Shown: piece after piece, positions 30,335-38,624 of the stretch
How the letters are laid out: the number at the start of each line of letters is the position of its first letter
Numbering within the stretch: position 1 is the stretch's first letter
Assembly: GCF_019857225.1 (NCBI RefSeq)
Contig: NZ_JAFJSY010000084.1
Coordinates: 1-47,077, forward strand
Direction of reading: 5' to 3'
Length of the DNA: 47,077 nucleotides
DNA from: Streptomyces plumbidurans
GTDB lineage: Bacteria > Actinomycetota > Actinomycetes > Streptomycetales > Streptomycetaceae
Made by a program: the position numbers and the translations under genes
The notes under the pieces: generated by a model
The model's database searches: none
Seen by the model: the letters and a program-made list of their open reading frames with translations, nothing else
What the model was told of the DNA's origin: nothing

Positions 30335-31987
30335 TCAGCGGGTGAAGGTGAACCAGTTGACGTTGGTGAAGTCCGAAGTGCTTCCCGAGAAGACCAGATA
30401 GACGTCGTGGACGCCGGTGGCGGAGGCGACGACGTTCGCGGGGATCGTCTGCCAGTTCTGCCAGCCGCCGTTGTTGCCGAAGTCGATCTCGGCGATCTTG
30501 GTGCCGCCGGTGCTGTCGAGCCGTACCTGGATGGCACCGCTGACACCGGCGGCCGCGCCGGACGCGAGCCGTGCCTTGAACTGGCTCGGGGAGGTCGAAC
30601 CGAAGTCCACGGAGGAGTACTTCAGCCAGTCACCGTTCGCGATGTACCCCACGTCGCTGCCGCCCCCGGTGTCGGAGCAGCTCTCGGTGGTGGTCCCGCT
30701 CTGTGCCGAGTAGGACTCCGCCTGGATGGTGTCGTAGGCGCTGACGCCGCCTCCGCCGCCGCCCCCTCCGCCGGCGGCTCCGGCGCCCAGGGTGATGCTC
30801 CACGAGGTGGGCGCCCCGTCCTGGATGTGACCGTCGACGGGGGCCGAGCCGGTGGGGCCGACGTCGTCGTAGGGGAAGGCGTAGCCGATGCTGGCGTACT
30901 TGTGGACCAGCCTGGCGTAGTGGTTGGTGATCGAGTCCTGGTAGTACTGCGAGGGGGTCACGCCGTCGGGCTGGTTGTTCCCGCCGGAGACCAGAAGTGA
31001 GCTGCGGTTGAGCGCGGCCGCGAGCCGGGCGGCTATCGCCCCGCGTGCATCCCCGCCCGAGTTGTAGAGGGGCCCGGACGCACAGCCGAAGATGTCGACG
31101 GCGCTGGGCTTGGTGAACGGCACGCCGTTGGTGTTGAGGCCGGAGAAGACGATGGCGTTTCCGGAGACGGTGCCGGTGTAGGAGCCGATGCTGCCCTGGC
31201 CGTTGATGGTCAGCGGAGTGGAGGCGTAGTGGCTCCACACCCGGTTCAGGTAGTCGTCCCAGTAGCCGCCGAAGTCCACCGGCGAGTGCGAGGGCGACAT
31301 GACGCGCAGCACCCCGCCGGACGAGTCGGAGACCACCAGCCTGTCCCAGGGCGCTCCGTCGGAGGCGTGCTGTGCCTGGAGCCCGGAGGCGATGGAGGCG
31401 AGCGCGCCGGCGGGCAGCGGGGTGACCGACTGGTTGCCGCCGCTGCCGGTGCTGGCCATCGAGATCGGCAGCGCGACCATGTCGACGTAGGAGATGTTCG
31501 CGTAGAGGTTGGCGCTGTTGAAGGTGAACTCGCAGAACGTCCAGTTGGTGGACCAGTTGGGGTCGGAGCTGACGAGCGCGGGCTGTACGACGCCGGGTGG
31601 GTTGCCCGGGTTGACGAAGAACTGGAGCTTCTTGCCGACCGAGAACCAGACACGGCCGCCGATGACGTAGTCGGTCAGGTTGACGGTGACGCCGGCCGAG
31701 CCCGAGGCGCCGAGGGCGATGGAGTAGTCGGCGATGGGGGTCACCGGCGACGACGGATTGGGCAGCCGATTCAGGGCGCCGTTCGCCGAGACGAAGACCG
31801 GCCAACCGCTGCTGTCGGAGCCCGAGATGTAGGCGTAGACCGTGTCGTTGCCGGAGTTGTTCGCCAGTTTCACGGGGAGAGAGACGCCCGCTGCCGCCGC
31901 GGTGGAGGCCAGCGGCGTGAACGGGCCGAGCGCAGTCGCGGCGGTGACGGAACCAGCCGCGGCCAGGAAGGAGCGTCGCGAAACCAC
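30335..31987 (-). CDS. Secreted GH64 beta-1,3-glucanase with C-terminal CBM6/35-like module
   Basis: A 550-residue exported enzyme. A Tat signal (SRRSFLAAAGSVTAATALG) precedes a GH64 domain (about 35-400). GH64 enzymes are laminaripentaose-producing endo-beta-1,3-glucanases with a thaumatin-like fold; diagnostic stretches are LPVKLANNSGNDTVYAYISG, GGRVWFSVGKKLQFFVNPG, DPNWSTNWTFCEFT and IGYAFPYDDVG. A polyglycine linker (about 402-412) leads to a beta-sandwich (about 415-550) starting YDTIQAESYSAQSG and ending DVYLVFSGSTSDFTNVNWFTFTR, typical of CBM6/35. It likely attacks fungal or callose-type beta-1,3-glucan. The GTG at 31987 follows GGGAGGG. It is divergent from the GH127 gene. Confidence 0.92.
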   Translation of the reverse strand: MVSRRSFLAAAGSVTAATALGPFTPLASTAAAAGVSLPVKLANNSGNDTVYAYISGSDSSGWPVFVSANGALNRLPNPSSPVTPIADYSIALGASGSAGVTVNLTDYVIGGRVWFSVGKKLQFFVNPGNPPGVVQPALVSSDPNWSTNWTFCEFTFNSANLYANISYVDMVALPISMASTGSGGNQSVTPLPAGALASIASGLQAQHASDGAPWDRLVVSDSSGGVLRVMSPSHSPVDFGGYWDDYLNRVWSHYASTPLTINGQGSIGSYTGTVSGNAIVFSGLNTNGVPFTKPSAVDIFGCASGPLYNSGGDARGAIAARLAAALNRSSLLVSGGNNQPDGVTPSQYYQDSITNHYARLVHKYASIGYAFPYDDVGPTGSAPVDGHIQDGAPTSWSITLGAGAAGGGGGGGGGVSAYDTIQAESYSAQSGTTTESCSDTGGGSDVGYIANGDWLKYSSVDFGSTSPSQFKARLASGAAAGVSGAIQVRLDSTGGTKIAEIDFGNNGGWQNWQTIPANVVASATGVHDVYLVFSGSTSDFTNVNWFTFTR

Positions 31988-32070
31988 AGGGGCCCTCCCG
32001 GAGGAATGAAGCCCGTCAACTCATGTGACGGATGGGGGGTGTTGCGTCTTGTGCGGTTCTGTGCGAGGGG

Positions 32071-32099
32071 ACGTTATTGGACTGGACCAATTCGGTCAA
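32071..32099 (-). promoter_or_regulatory. Promoter of the GH64 gene
   Basis: Minus-strand -35 TTGACC (32094-32099) and -10 TAACGT (32071-32076) are spaced 17 bases apart, giving a leader of about 75 bases. A GACCaattcGGTC dyad (32085-32097) overlaps the -35 and spacer. Confidence 0.55.
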
Positions 32100-32168
32100 G
32101 AGTCCGGACGAGGCGGGCGGTCCGGGTTTGCGCTCGGAATGCAGGTCGTTGCCTGTAGCACGTATGAA

Positions 32169-32182
32169 TTGAACGTTTCAAA
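32169..32182. promoter_or_regulatory. LacI-like operator box 1
   Basis: TTGAACGTTTCAAA has TTGAA / TTCAA arms around cgt, resembling LacI-family operators (TTGAAACGTTTCAA type). It lies upstream of the GH64 promoter and between the divergent genes, and matches box 2 at 12 of 14 positions. Confidence 0.45.
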
Positions 32183-32272
32183 ATCGCGGACGGGATCCCC
32201 GCCCATCGCCGCCCCCTGGATGCTCGACATTTCGAACGAGAAGCCTACTGATCAGTGTTCTTGTCAGAAGCC

Positions 32273-32301
32273 TTGACGGCCACTGTGCACGCATTTACCG
32301 T
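32273..32301 (+). promoter_or_regulatory. Promoter of the GH127-led gene series
   Basis: -35 TTGACG (32273-32278) and -10 TACCGT (32296-32301) are spaced 17 bases apart, about 76 bases before the GTG start. LacI-like box 2 begins 14 bases after the -10 and so covers the transcription start region. Confidence 0.55.
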
Positions 32302-32315
32302 CTCCCGGCAGCGCC

Positions 32316-32329
32316 TTAAACGATTCAAA
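32316..32329. promoter_or_regulatory. LacI-like operator box 2
   Basis: TTAAACGATTCAAA sits just downstream of the predicted GH127 promoter, a position suited to repression. Similarity to box 1 at 32169 suggests the same regulator; no LacI gene lies in the window. Confidence 0.45.
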
Positions 32330-32377
32330 TTTCTTGGCCACTCAGGGAATTGCTGCCCACTCGAAGGGAGCCAGCGC

Positions 32378-34984
32378 GTGCCCGAACAGCGCGTCCCCGC
32401 CACTCCTTCCCGCCGTCAGATCGTGTTCGCGGCCTCGGCCGCGGCGGCCGTCACCGCACTGCCCTCCCCCATGTCCGCGCCCGCATACGCGGCCGCTTCG
32501 ACAGACGCATTTGCGGCAGGCCTCGCGGACCGTGGTCATGCCGAGAGACCCAAGGCGGAGCCGCTCCTCTCCGCCTTCCCGCTCTCCCAAGTACGGCTGC
32601 TCGACAGCCCGTTCCTCGCCAACATGCGGCGCACCTGCGCCTATCTCCGCTTCATCGACATCGACCGGCTGCTGCACACGTTCCGCGGCAATGTCGGCCT
32701 GGCGTCCACCGCCCAGCCCTGCGGCGGGTGGGAAGCGCCGGACGTGCAGTTGCGCGGGCACAGCACCGGCCATCTGCTCAGCGCACTGGCGCAGGCGCAT
32801 GCGAACACCGGTGACAGCGCGTACGCCGACAAGGGCCGCGCTCTGGTCTCCGCACTGGCGCAGTGTCAGCGGGCCGCGACCTCGGCGGGATTCCACCGGG
32901 GCTATCTGTCCGCCTTCCCCGAGTCGGTCTTCGACCAGCTGGAGGCGGGCGGCAAGCCGTGGGCCCCGTACTACACGCTGCACAAAATCATGGCCGGACT
33001 GCTGGACCAGTACCAACTGAGCGGCAACCGAGAGGCGTTCGAGGTTCTGCTGGAGAAGGCGGCCTGGGTGGACGCACGGACGGCGCCGCTCTCCCACGAG
33101 CAGATGCAGACGGTGCTGAAGGTCGAGTTCGGCGGCATGAACGACGTACTCACCCGGCTCTACCAGGTCACCGGTGACAGTGCCCATCTGCGGACCGCTC
33201 AGCGCTTCGATCACGAGGACCTGTACGCGCCGCTGGCCGCGGGCCGCGACGAGCTGGCCGGACGGCACGCCAACACCGAGATCGCCAAGGTCGTCGGCGC
33301 CGTGCCGAGTTACGAGGCGACCGGCGATTCCCGGTATCTGCACGTCGCCGACACCTTCTGGACGACGGTCGTCCGGCACCACTCCTACGCCATCGGCGGC
33401 AACTCCAACCAGGAACTCTTCGGCCCGCCGGACGAGATCGTCAGTCGGCTCTCCGAGGTGACCTGCGAGAACTGCAACAGCTACAACATGCTCAAGCTCG
33501 GGCGGCAGCTCTTCCTGCACAGCCCGGAGCGCGCCGAGTACATGGACCACTACGAGTGGGCCCTCTACAACCAGATGCTCGGCGAGCAGGACCCGGACTC
33601 CGACCACGGCTTCGTCACGTACTACACGGGCCTGTGGGCGGGCTCGCAGCGCGAGCCGAAGGGCGGTCTCGGCGCGGCTCCCGGCAGCTACAGCAGCGAC
33701 TACGACAACTTCTCCTGCGACCACGGCACGGGCCTTGAGACGCACACGAAGTTCGCCGACAGCATCTACTTCTGCTCCAACGCATGTCACTCACGGCCCA
33801 CTTTGTACGTGAACCTCTTCATTCCGTCCGAACTCAGCTGGTCGGCGGTAGGTGTGACGTTGCGTCAGGAGACGGACTACCCAAAGGGCGACCGCACACG
33901 GCTGACCGTCACGGACGGCGCCGCGCATTTCACGATGAAGATCCGGATCCCGTCCTGGGCGGCCGGAACGGGTCGCGCGCCCACCCTTCAGGTCAACGGC
34001 CGCCCGATCGCCGCACATGTGCGGCCCGGCAGCTATGCCACGGTGGAACGTCATTGGCGAACCGGCGACGTCGTCGAACTCGTACTGCCGCGCACGCCCG
34101 TGTGGCGTGCCGCCCCGGACAATCCGCAGGTCTCCGCGCTGTCCTACGGTCCCCTGGTCCTGGCCGGGGAGTACGGCGACACCGCCCTGGCCACCCTGCC
34201 CACCGTCCGGCCCGACAGTCTGCGGGCTACGCCAGGCAGGCCCACCGCGTTCACCGCCGTGGCCGACGGTCGCACGGTCACTCTGCGCCCGTTCCACGAG
34301 GTCCAGCACCAGCGCTACAACGTGTACTGGGCCCACACCCCACGACCCGGCCGCGAAAGGGACATCGCCCGCTACCCGTTGCGCGAAGGCAGCGGCACGA
34401 CGACGGCCGACACCACCGGTACCTTCGCCGACGCGACACTCGCGGGCGGCGCCACCTGGACGACCGACGGCGGCGACAGCGCCGTGGCGTTCGATGGGGT
34501 GAGCGGTCATCTGGCGCTTCCGGCCGGGCTGTTGAGCGGCCTGGACGAGCTGACCGTCAGCGTCCGGGTACGGGTCGACATCCTCGCCCCGTCCGCCCGG
34601 GTCTTCGACCTCGGGTACCACAAGGACACGTACCTCTTCCTCGCCGCGACCACCGGAGCCGGGCGTGCCCGCGCCGCGCTGAAGATCGCCGGCATGGAGG
34701 CGGAGGACGTGGTGGACGCCGCCGGGCCGCTGCCGGTCGGCAGCTGGACGCATGTGGCCCTGACGCTGGGCAACGGCACAGGCGTGCTCTACCTCGACGG
34801 CATAGAGGCCGGCCGCAATACCGCGATGGTCAGCGGTCCCCTGCTGCTGGGCGCGACCAGCCGCAACTATCTGGGGCGCTCGCAGAACATTACCCACCCG
34901 TACCTGCACGGAGCCGTGCGCGACTTCCGGCTGCACAACCGGGCGTTGAGCGCGGCGGAGGTGGCACGGCTGGCCGGCGGCTGA
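32378..34984 (+). CDS. Secreted GH127-type (DUF1680) beta-L-arabinofuranosidase with LamG domain
   Basis: An 868-residue protein with an export signal (SRRQIVFAASAAAAVTALPSP). Residues about 60-460 form the (alpha/alpha)6 barrel of the DUF1680/GH127 clan: GWEAPDVQLRGHSTGHLLSALA, GGKPWAPYYTLHKIMAGLLD and the metal/nucleophile region. Compared with HypBA1 (Glu338, Cys340, Cys417, Cys418), the corresponding residues here appear to be E364, C366, C447 and D448 (ENCNSYNM and SCDHGTG), so the last zinc-ligand Cys is Asp. A beta-sandwich follows, then a LamG/concanavalin-like module (about 670-865). It would release beta-L-arabinofuranose from plant glycans. The GTG at 32378 follows GAAGGGAG. It heads a codirectional series of secreted hydrolases. 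Confidence 0.87.
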   Translation: MPEQRVPATPSRRQIVFAASAAAAVTALPSPMSAPAYAAASTDAFAAGLADRGHAERPKAEPLLSAFPLSQVRLLDSPFLANMRRTCAYLRFIDIDRLLHTFRGNVGLASTAQPCGGWEAPDVQLRGHSTGHLLSALAQAHANTGDSAYADKGRALVSALAQCQRAATSAGFHRGYLSAFPESVFDQLEAGGKPWAPYYTLHKIMAGLLDQYQLSGNREAFEVLLEKAAWVDARTAPLSHEQMQTVLKVEFGGMNDVLTRLYQVTGDSAHLRTAQRFDHEDLYAPLAAGRDELAGRHANTEIAKVVGAVPSYEATGDSRYLHVADTFWTTVVRHHSYAIGGNSNQELFGPPDEIVSRLSEVTCENCNSYNMLKLGRQLFLHSPERAEYMDHYEWALYNQMLGEQDPDSDHGFVTYYTGLWAGSQREPKGGLGAAPGSYSSDYDNFSCDHGTGLETHTKFADSIYFCSNACHSRPTLYVNLFIPSELSWSAVGVTLRQETDYPKGDRTRLTVTDGAAHFTMKIRIPSWAAGTGRAPTLQVNGRPIAAHVRPGSYATVERHWRTGDVVELVLPRTPVWRAAPDNPQVSALSYGPLVLAGEYGDTALATLPTVRPDSLRATPGRPTAFTAVADGRTVTLRPFHEVQHQRYNVYWAHTPRPGRERDIARYPLREGSGTTTADTTGTFADATLAGGATWTTDGGDSAVAFDGVSGHLALPAGLLSGLDELTVSVRVRVDILAPSARVFDLGYHKDTYLFLAATTGAGRARAALKIAGMEAEDVVDAAGPLPVGSWTHVALTLGNGTGVLYLDGIEAGRNTAMVSGPLLLGATSRNYLGRSQNITHPYLHGAVRDFRLHNRALSAAEVARLAGG

Positions 34985-35011
34985 GCCCCGGTCACCTGTC
35001 TGCCGCACCGC

Positions 35012-35051
35012 CGACGCAGGAGGCCCGGCGACGCAGGAGGCCCGGCGACGC
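35012..35051. repeat. 17-base tandem repeat in the GH127-GH106 intergenic region
   Basis: CGACGCAGGAGGCCCGG is repeated at 35012 and 35029, with a partial third copy from 35046. It lies in the 176-base spacer between two glycosidase genes. Confidence 0.85.
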
Positions 35052-35160
35052 ATGACCGCGCCCCATCCACTCCCGCAGGGTCGTACCCGTATACGCACGT
35101 GTCGGCGCACCTCGACCCACCTCACCTACCTGGCAACCGCACCCGCACAAAGGACCCTCC

Positions 35161-38100
35161 ATGCCCGCACCACAGCCCGAACACCCCCTTCCCAGACGCA
35201 CGTTCGTCGTCGCGGCCGGCGTCGCCGGTGGCGTGCTCGCCACGGGCCTGCCCGTGCCGGCCTGGGCGGCAGGTTCCGCCTCCGCGGCACCAACCACCGA
35301 GACCACGCGCCGCGGTTACTCCGCTCCCGGCTTCGCCGACCCCGCCAAGGACAGCCGGCCGACCGTCTACTGGTACTGGAACGGCCCGGTCACCCCCGAC
35401 CTTGTGGACCGTCAGATGGCGGACCTGCGCGACAAGGGCATGTACGAGGTCGTCCTGTTCTCCTTCGACAACGCCGAGATGCAGCCCGCCTTCTTCACGG
35501 AGGGATGGTTCGACATCGTGGGCCATGTCCTGCGCACCGCAGAGCGCACGGGCATGCGGGTGTGGCTGTTCAACGACGACCACTTCCCGAGCGGCCGGGC
35601 CGGGGAGTACATCGTCAAGGGCGGCACGGTCGGCTCCCGCACCTACCCGCCCCGGCCGGAGCTGCGGCTGAAGGCTCTGTGGCGGTCGACCACCGTGGTG
35701 AAGGGACCCGCCACCTTCGACCTGCACCGCAGCACGGGCGTCGGCGTGGAGGGGGGTCATCTGGTTGCCGACGCCGATGTGCTGAACGGTGCCGCGGTCC
35801 TGCGCGGCGGAGAGAGCTGGAGCGACTGCACGGTCAGCGGCAGTGCGAAGGCCGACCACACCGCGGCCGGGCTCGTCGTCCGCGCCACCGCCGACGGTCT
35901 CGGCGGATACGCGGTCGGCTTCGACCAGACCGGTGTCGTCACCGTGCTCCGCCTGCAAGAGGACGCCGCGCCGGTGGAGCTGCTGCGCAGCACCCGCACC
36001 GACGGCTTCAACAAGACGAAGTTCCACACGCTGAACGTGTCCGTGCGCGGCAACAGTTTGTCCGTCACGCTGGACGGCCGGGACAAGGGTTCCGTCACCG
36101 ACGACCGGTACGCCACGGGAAGTGTCGGCGTGCGCGCGGTCGGGGACGAGCGCGGTCTGTGGGACAGCCTGTCCGTCACGTCGGCCGACGGCAGCACCCT
36201 GTACACGTCCTCCTTCGACACGGCGGACGCCGCCGGGGACTTCCCCGAGCGTGCCGCCCTGGCGTCCCGGGCAGTGGCCGCCGCGGCGCGCCCCGCGGCC
36301 TCCGCCGACGCCTCCGACGTCGTCGACCTGACGGACCGGCTCGACGGGGACGCCAAGTGGCCGGTCCCTGCGGGACGTTGGCAGATCGACGTGTTCGGCG
36401 GGGTGCCGCTCATCGACGACAGCCAGGGTTACAGCCGCAGTTACGTGGATCTGCTCGACGACGAGCCCGTCAAGCTGTTCCTCGACATCGTGCCCGGCGA
36501 GTACTACCGCCGCTTCGGCAAGTACTTCGGAACCGTCATACCGGGGTTCTGGGACGACGAGCCGTTCTTCGCCTCCGCCGAGGCCCACTTCAAGCGGCTG
36601 CCGTGGTCACCCACGCTGGACCGGGCGTTGCGCGATGTCGGTGTGGAGCCGGGAGTGGCGTACGCCAGTGCGTTCGACGATCTCGGGCGGCCCGGCCGGA
36701 TCGCCCGCGGCCGTTTCTGGCAGGCGGTGTCCAACCGGTTCGCCCGCTACTTCGAGCGCCAGTCCCGCTGGTACGACGAGCGCGGGGTCTCGTTGATCAC
36801 CAATCCGCTGTACGACGAGACGGCGCCCGCCAAGCGGATTCCGTCGACCGGGGACCTGCACAAGGTCAACCAGTGGGCGCAGGTGCCCGGCGGCGACATC
36901 ATCACCGCCGAGTACGTGGCCGGGGAGCAGACCATGCTGCCCCGCAACCCGGTGTCCGTCGCCCACCAGATGGGCCGTGAACGGGCCCTGATGGAGATGT
37001 TCGGGAACATGGGCTGGCAGGTCACGCCGTCGTTCGTGCATGCGACGGTCGGCGCGCAGGCAGCGCGCGGCGTCAACTTGACGGTGCTGCACGCCCTTTG
37101 GACCGACGAGACACTCGTCTACTTCCCGCCGCCGTTCGGACCCCGGGCCCCCTGGTGGTGGGCGATGAGGCCGCTCGCCGAGTGGATCGGGCGGCTGATG
37201 GAGGTCGCCCGAGGCACCTCCGGTGCTCGTACCGCGCTGCTCCAGCCGCAGCGCGCCGCCGAGCAGTGGACGGGCACCGACCGGCAGGGCGAGGTGGACG
37301 GCGCCTTCTCCGACGCCGCTTTCGCGCTGGAGCGGGCGCAGGTCGACTTCGACCTCGTCCACGAGGGCGCGCTCGCCGGGGACGACCAGCTGCTGTCCCG
37401 GGCTCGGGTGCGCGACGGCGCCCTCGCCGTGGGCGCCGCGCGCTACGACCTCGTGGTGCTGCCGGACACGTTCACGCTGGACGCGGCCTGCGTCCCTACG
37501 CTGGCCGCGTTCGTCCGGGCCGGTGGGACCGTCATCGCGGTCGGCGATCTGCCGGCCGATGACGCCGACGGCAACGACCGCTCGCTGGCCCGTGGCCTTT
37601 CCGACCTGTTCGGTGATGCGGAGTCCAGCAGCCGCCGCTACGGCGCGGGACGGGCCGTACGGGTGGCGGACGTGTCCGGTCTGCGGGCGGCCGCGCACGA
37701 GGCTGGGGTCGCCGCCGCCGTGCTCGAACCGGCCAGTGACGCGGTGCGGGTGCTCCGTGTCACGCGGGGCGCGGACACGGCGTTCCTGCTGAACAACGAG
37801 AGCGGCACCGCCGTCGAGACCACGGCGACCCTGCCCGTCGACGGCCTACCCGAGCTGTGGGACCCGTTGACCGGCGACACCGGCCCCGCGCCGCTGTATC
37901 GCACCTCCAAGCGGGGCATCCATCTGCCGGTCTCGCTGGAACCGTACGAGACGCGGATCGTGGTGGTGCGGCACGGTGGGCCGCCCGCGCCGCACCTCAC
38001 CTCCTCGCCGCTGCCCGTCCTCGCCGTGCAGGAGGCCGGTCGCTCCTTGCGCGCGACCGTCGAGGCCTCGGCACCGGGTGTGCACCGGCTGACCGGCACG

Positions 38101-38568
38101 AGCGGCGGCCACACCTACGAGGGCACGGTCCGCGTGGACGATCCGCTCGCTCCGCTCGCCGTCACGGGCGACTGGACCCTCACCCTTGAACGCGACGGCG
38201 CCACACCCGTCACAGGCCCGCTGGGCAGCTGGACCGATCACGACCCGCTCTTCTCCGGCAGCGGCACCTACACGACCACTGTCTCCGTGGAGCGTGCGCA
38301 GCTCGACGGGCGGCGCGTCCTTCTCGATCTCGGCGACGTACGGGACATCGCGGCCGTGACCGTCAACGGCACAGCGCTGGAGCCTCAGTTGTGGGCACCC
38401 TTTGTCACCGACGTGACCGATCACCTGGTCGCGGGCGACAACCGGCTGGAGGTCCGGGTCGCCAACACCCTGTCCAACGAACGCAACAAGCCGCTGCCCT
38501 CGGGGCTGCTCGGTCCGGTGACGTTCCGCTTCCACCGTCGCGTCACGACCGACCTCAAGCGCGTGTGA
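35161..38568 (+). CDS. Secreted GH106-like alpha-L-rhamnosidase, with inserted sandwich domain
   Basis: A 1135-residue protein with a Tat-like signal (LPRRTFVVAAGVAGGVLATG). The catalytic barrel begins RPTVYWYWNGPVTPDLVDRQMADL (about 64-87) and includes LFNDDHFPSGRAG. It is interrupted at about 178-385 by a domain that reads as a lectin-like or DUF1080-like beta-sandwich (WSDCTVSGSAKADHTAAGLVVRA, then FHTLNVSVRGNSLSVTLDG). It resumes with the acidic motif FWDDEPFF (463-470) and further barrel strands to about 800. A GH2-like galactose-binding sandwich forms the C-terminus. The pattern best fits GH106 and related rhamnosidases active on rhamnogalacturonan side groups; family assignment is by motif only. 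The ATG at 35161 follows AAGGA. Confidence 0.75.
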   Translation: MPAPQPEHPLPRRTFVVAAGVAGGVLATGLPVPAWAAGSASAAPTTETTRRGYSAPGFADPAKDSRPTVYWYWNGPVTPDLVDRQMADLRDKGMYEVVLFSFDNAEMQPAFFTEGWFDIVGHVLRTAERTGMRVWLFNDDHFPSGRAGEYIVKGGTVGSRTYPPRPELRLKALWRSTTVVKGPATFDLHRSTGVGVEGGHLVADADVLNGAAVLRGGESWSDCTVSGSAKADHTAAGLVVRATADGLGGYAVGFDQTGVVTVLRLQEDAAPVELLRSTRTDGFNKTKFHTLNVSVRGNSLSVTLDGRDKGSVTDDRYATGSVGVRAVGDERGLWDSLSVTSADGSTLYTSSFDTADAAGDFPERAALASRAVAAAARPAASADASDVVDLTDRLDGDAKWPVPAGRWQIDVFGGVPLIDDSQGYSRSYVDLLDDEPVKLFLDIVPGEYYRRFGKYFGTVIPGFWDDEPFFASAEAHFKRLPWSPTLDRALRDVGVEPGVAYASAFDDLGRPGRIARGRFWQAVSNRFARYFERQSRWYDERGVSLITNPLYDETAPAKRIPSTGDLHKVNQWAQVPGGDIITAEYVAGEQTMLPRNPVSVAHQMGRERALMEMFGNMGWQVTPSFVHATVGAQAARGVNLTVLHALWTDETLVYFPPPFGPRAPWWWAMRPLAEWIGRLMEVARGTSGARTALLQPQRAAEQWTGTDRQGEVDGAFSDAAFALERAQVDFDLVHEGALAGDDQLLSRARVRDGALAVGAARYDLVVLPDTFTLDAACVPTLAAFVRAGGTVIAVGDLPADDADGNDRSLARGLSDLFGDAESSSRRYGAGRAVRVADVSGLRAAAHEAGVAAAVLEPASDAVRVLRVTRGADTAFLLNNESGTAVETTATLPVDGLPELWDPLTGDTGPAPLYRTSKRGIHLPVSLEPYETRIVVVRHGGPPAPHLTSSPLPVLAVQEAGRSLRATVEASAPGVHRLTGTSGGHTYEGTVRVDDPLAPLAVTGDWTLTLERDGATPVTGPLGSWTDHDPLFSGSGTYTTTVSVERAQLDGRRVLLDLGDVRDIAAVTVNGTALEPQLWAPFVTDVTDHLVAGDNRLEVRVANTLSNERNKPLPSGLLGPVTFRFHRRVTTDLKRV

Positions 38569-38624
38569 ACCACCCACGCAACGCCCTCCGTCGGTCCCCG
38601 TCCTCAAGGATCACAAGGATCACC

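Noticed and set aside
32081..32100. ACTGGACCAATTCGGTC considered as a DasR (dre) site
   Set aside because: It lacks the TGGTCTAGACCA core symmetry. The dyad is GACC-aattc-GGTC and overlaps promoter elements, so a DasR assignment is not justified.
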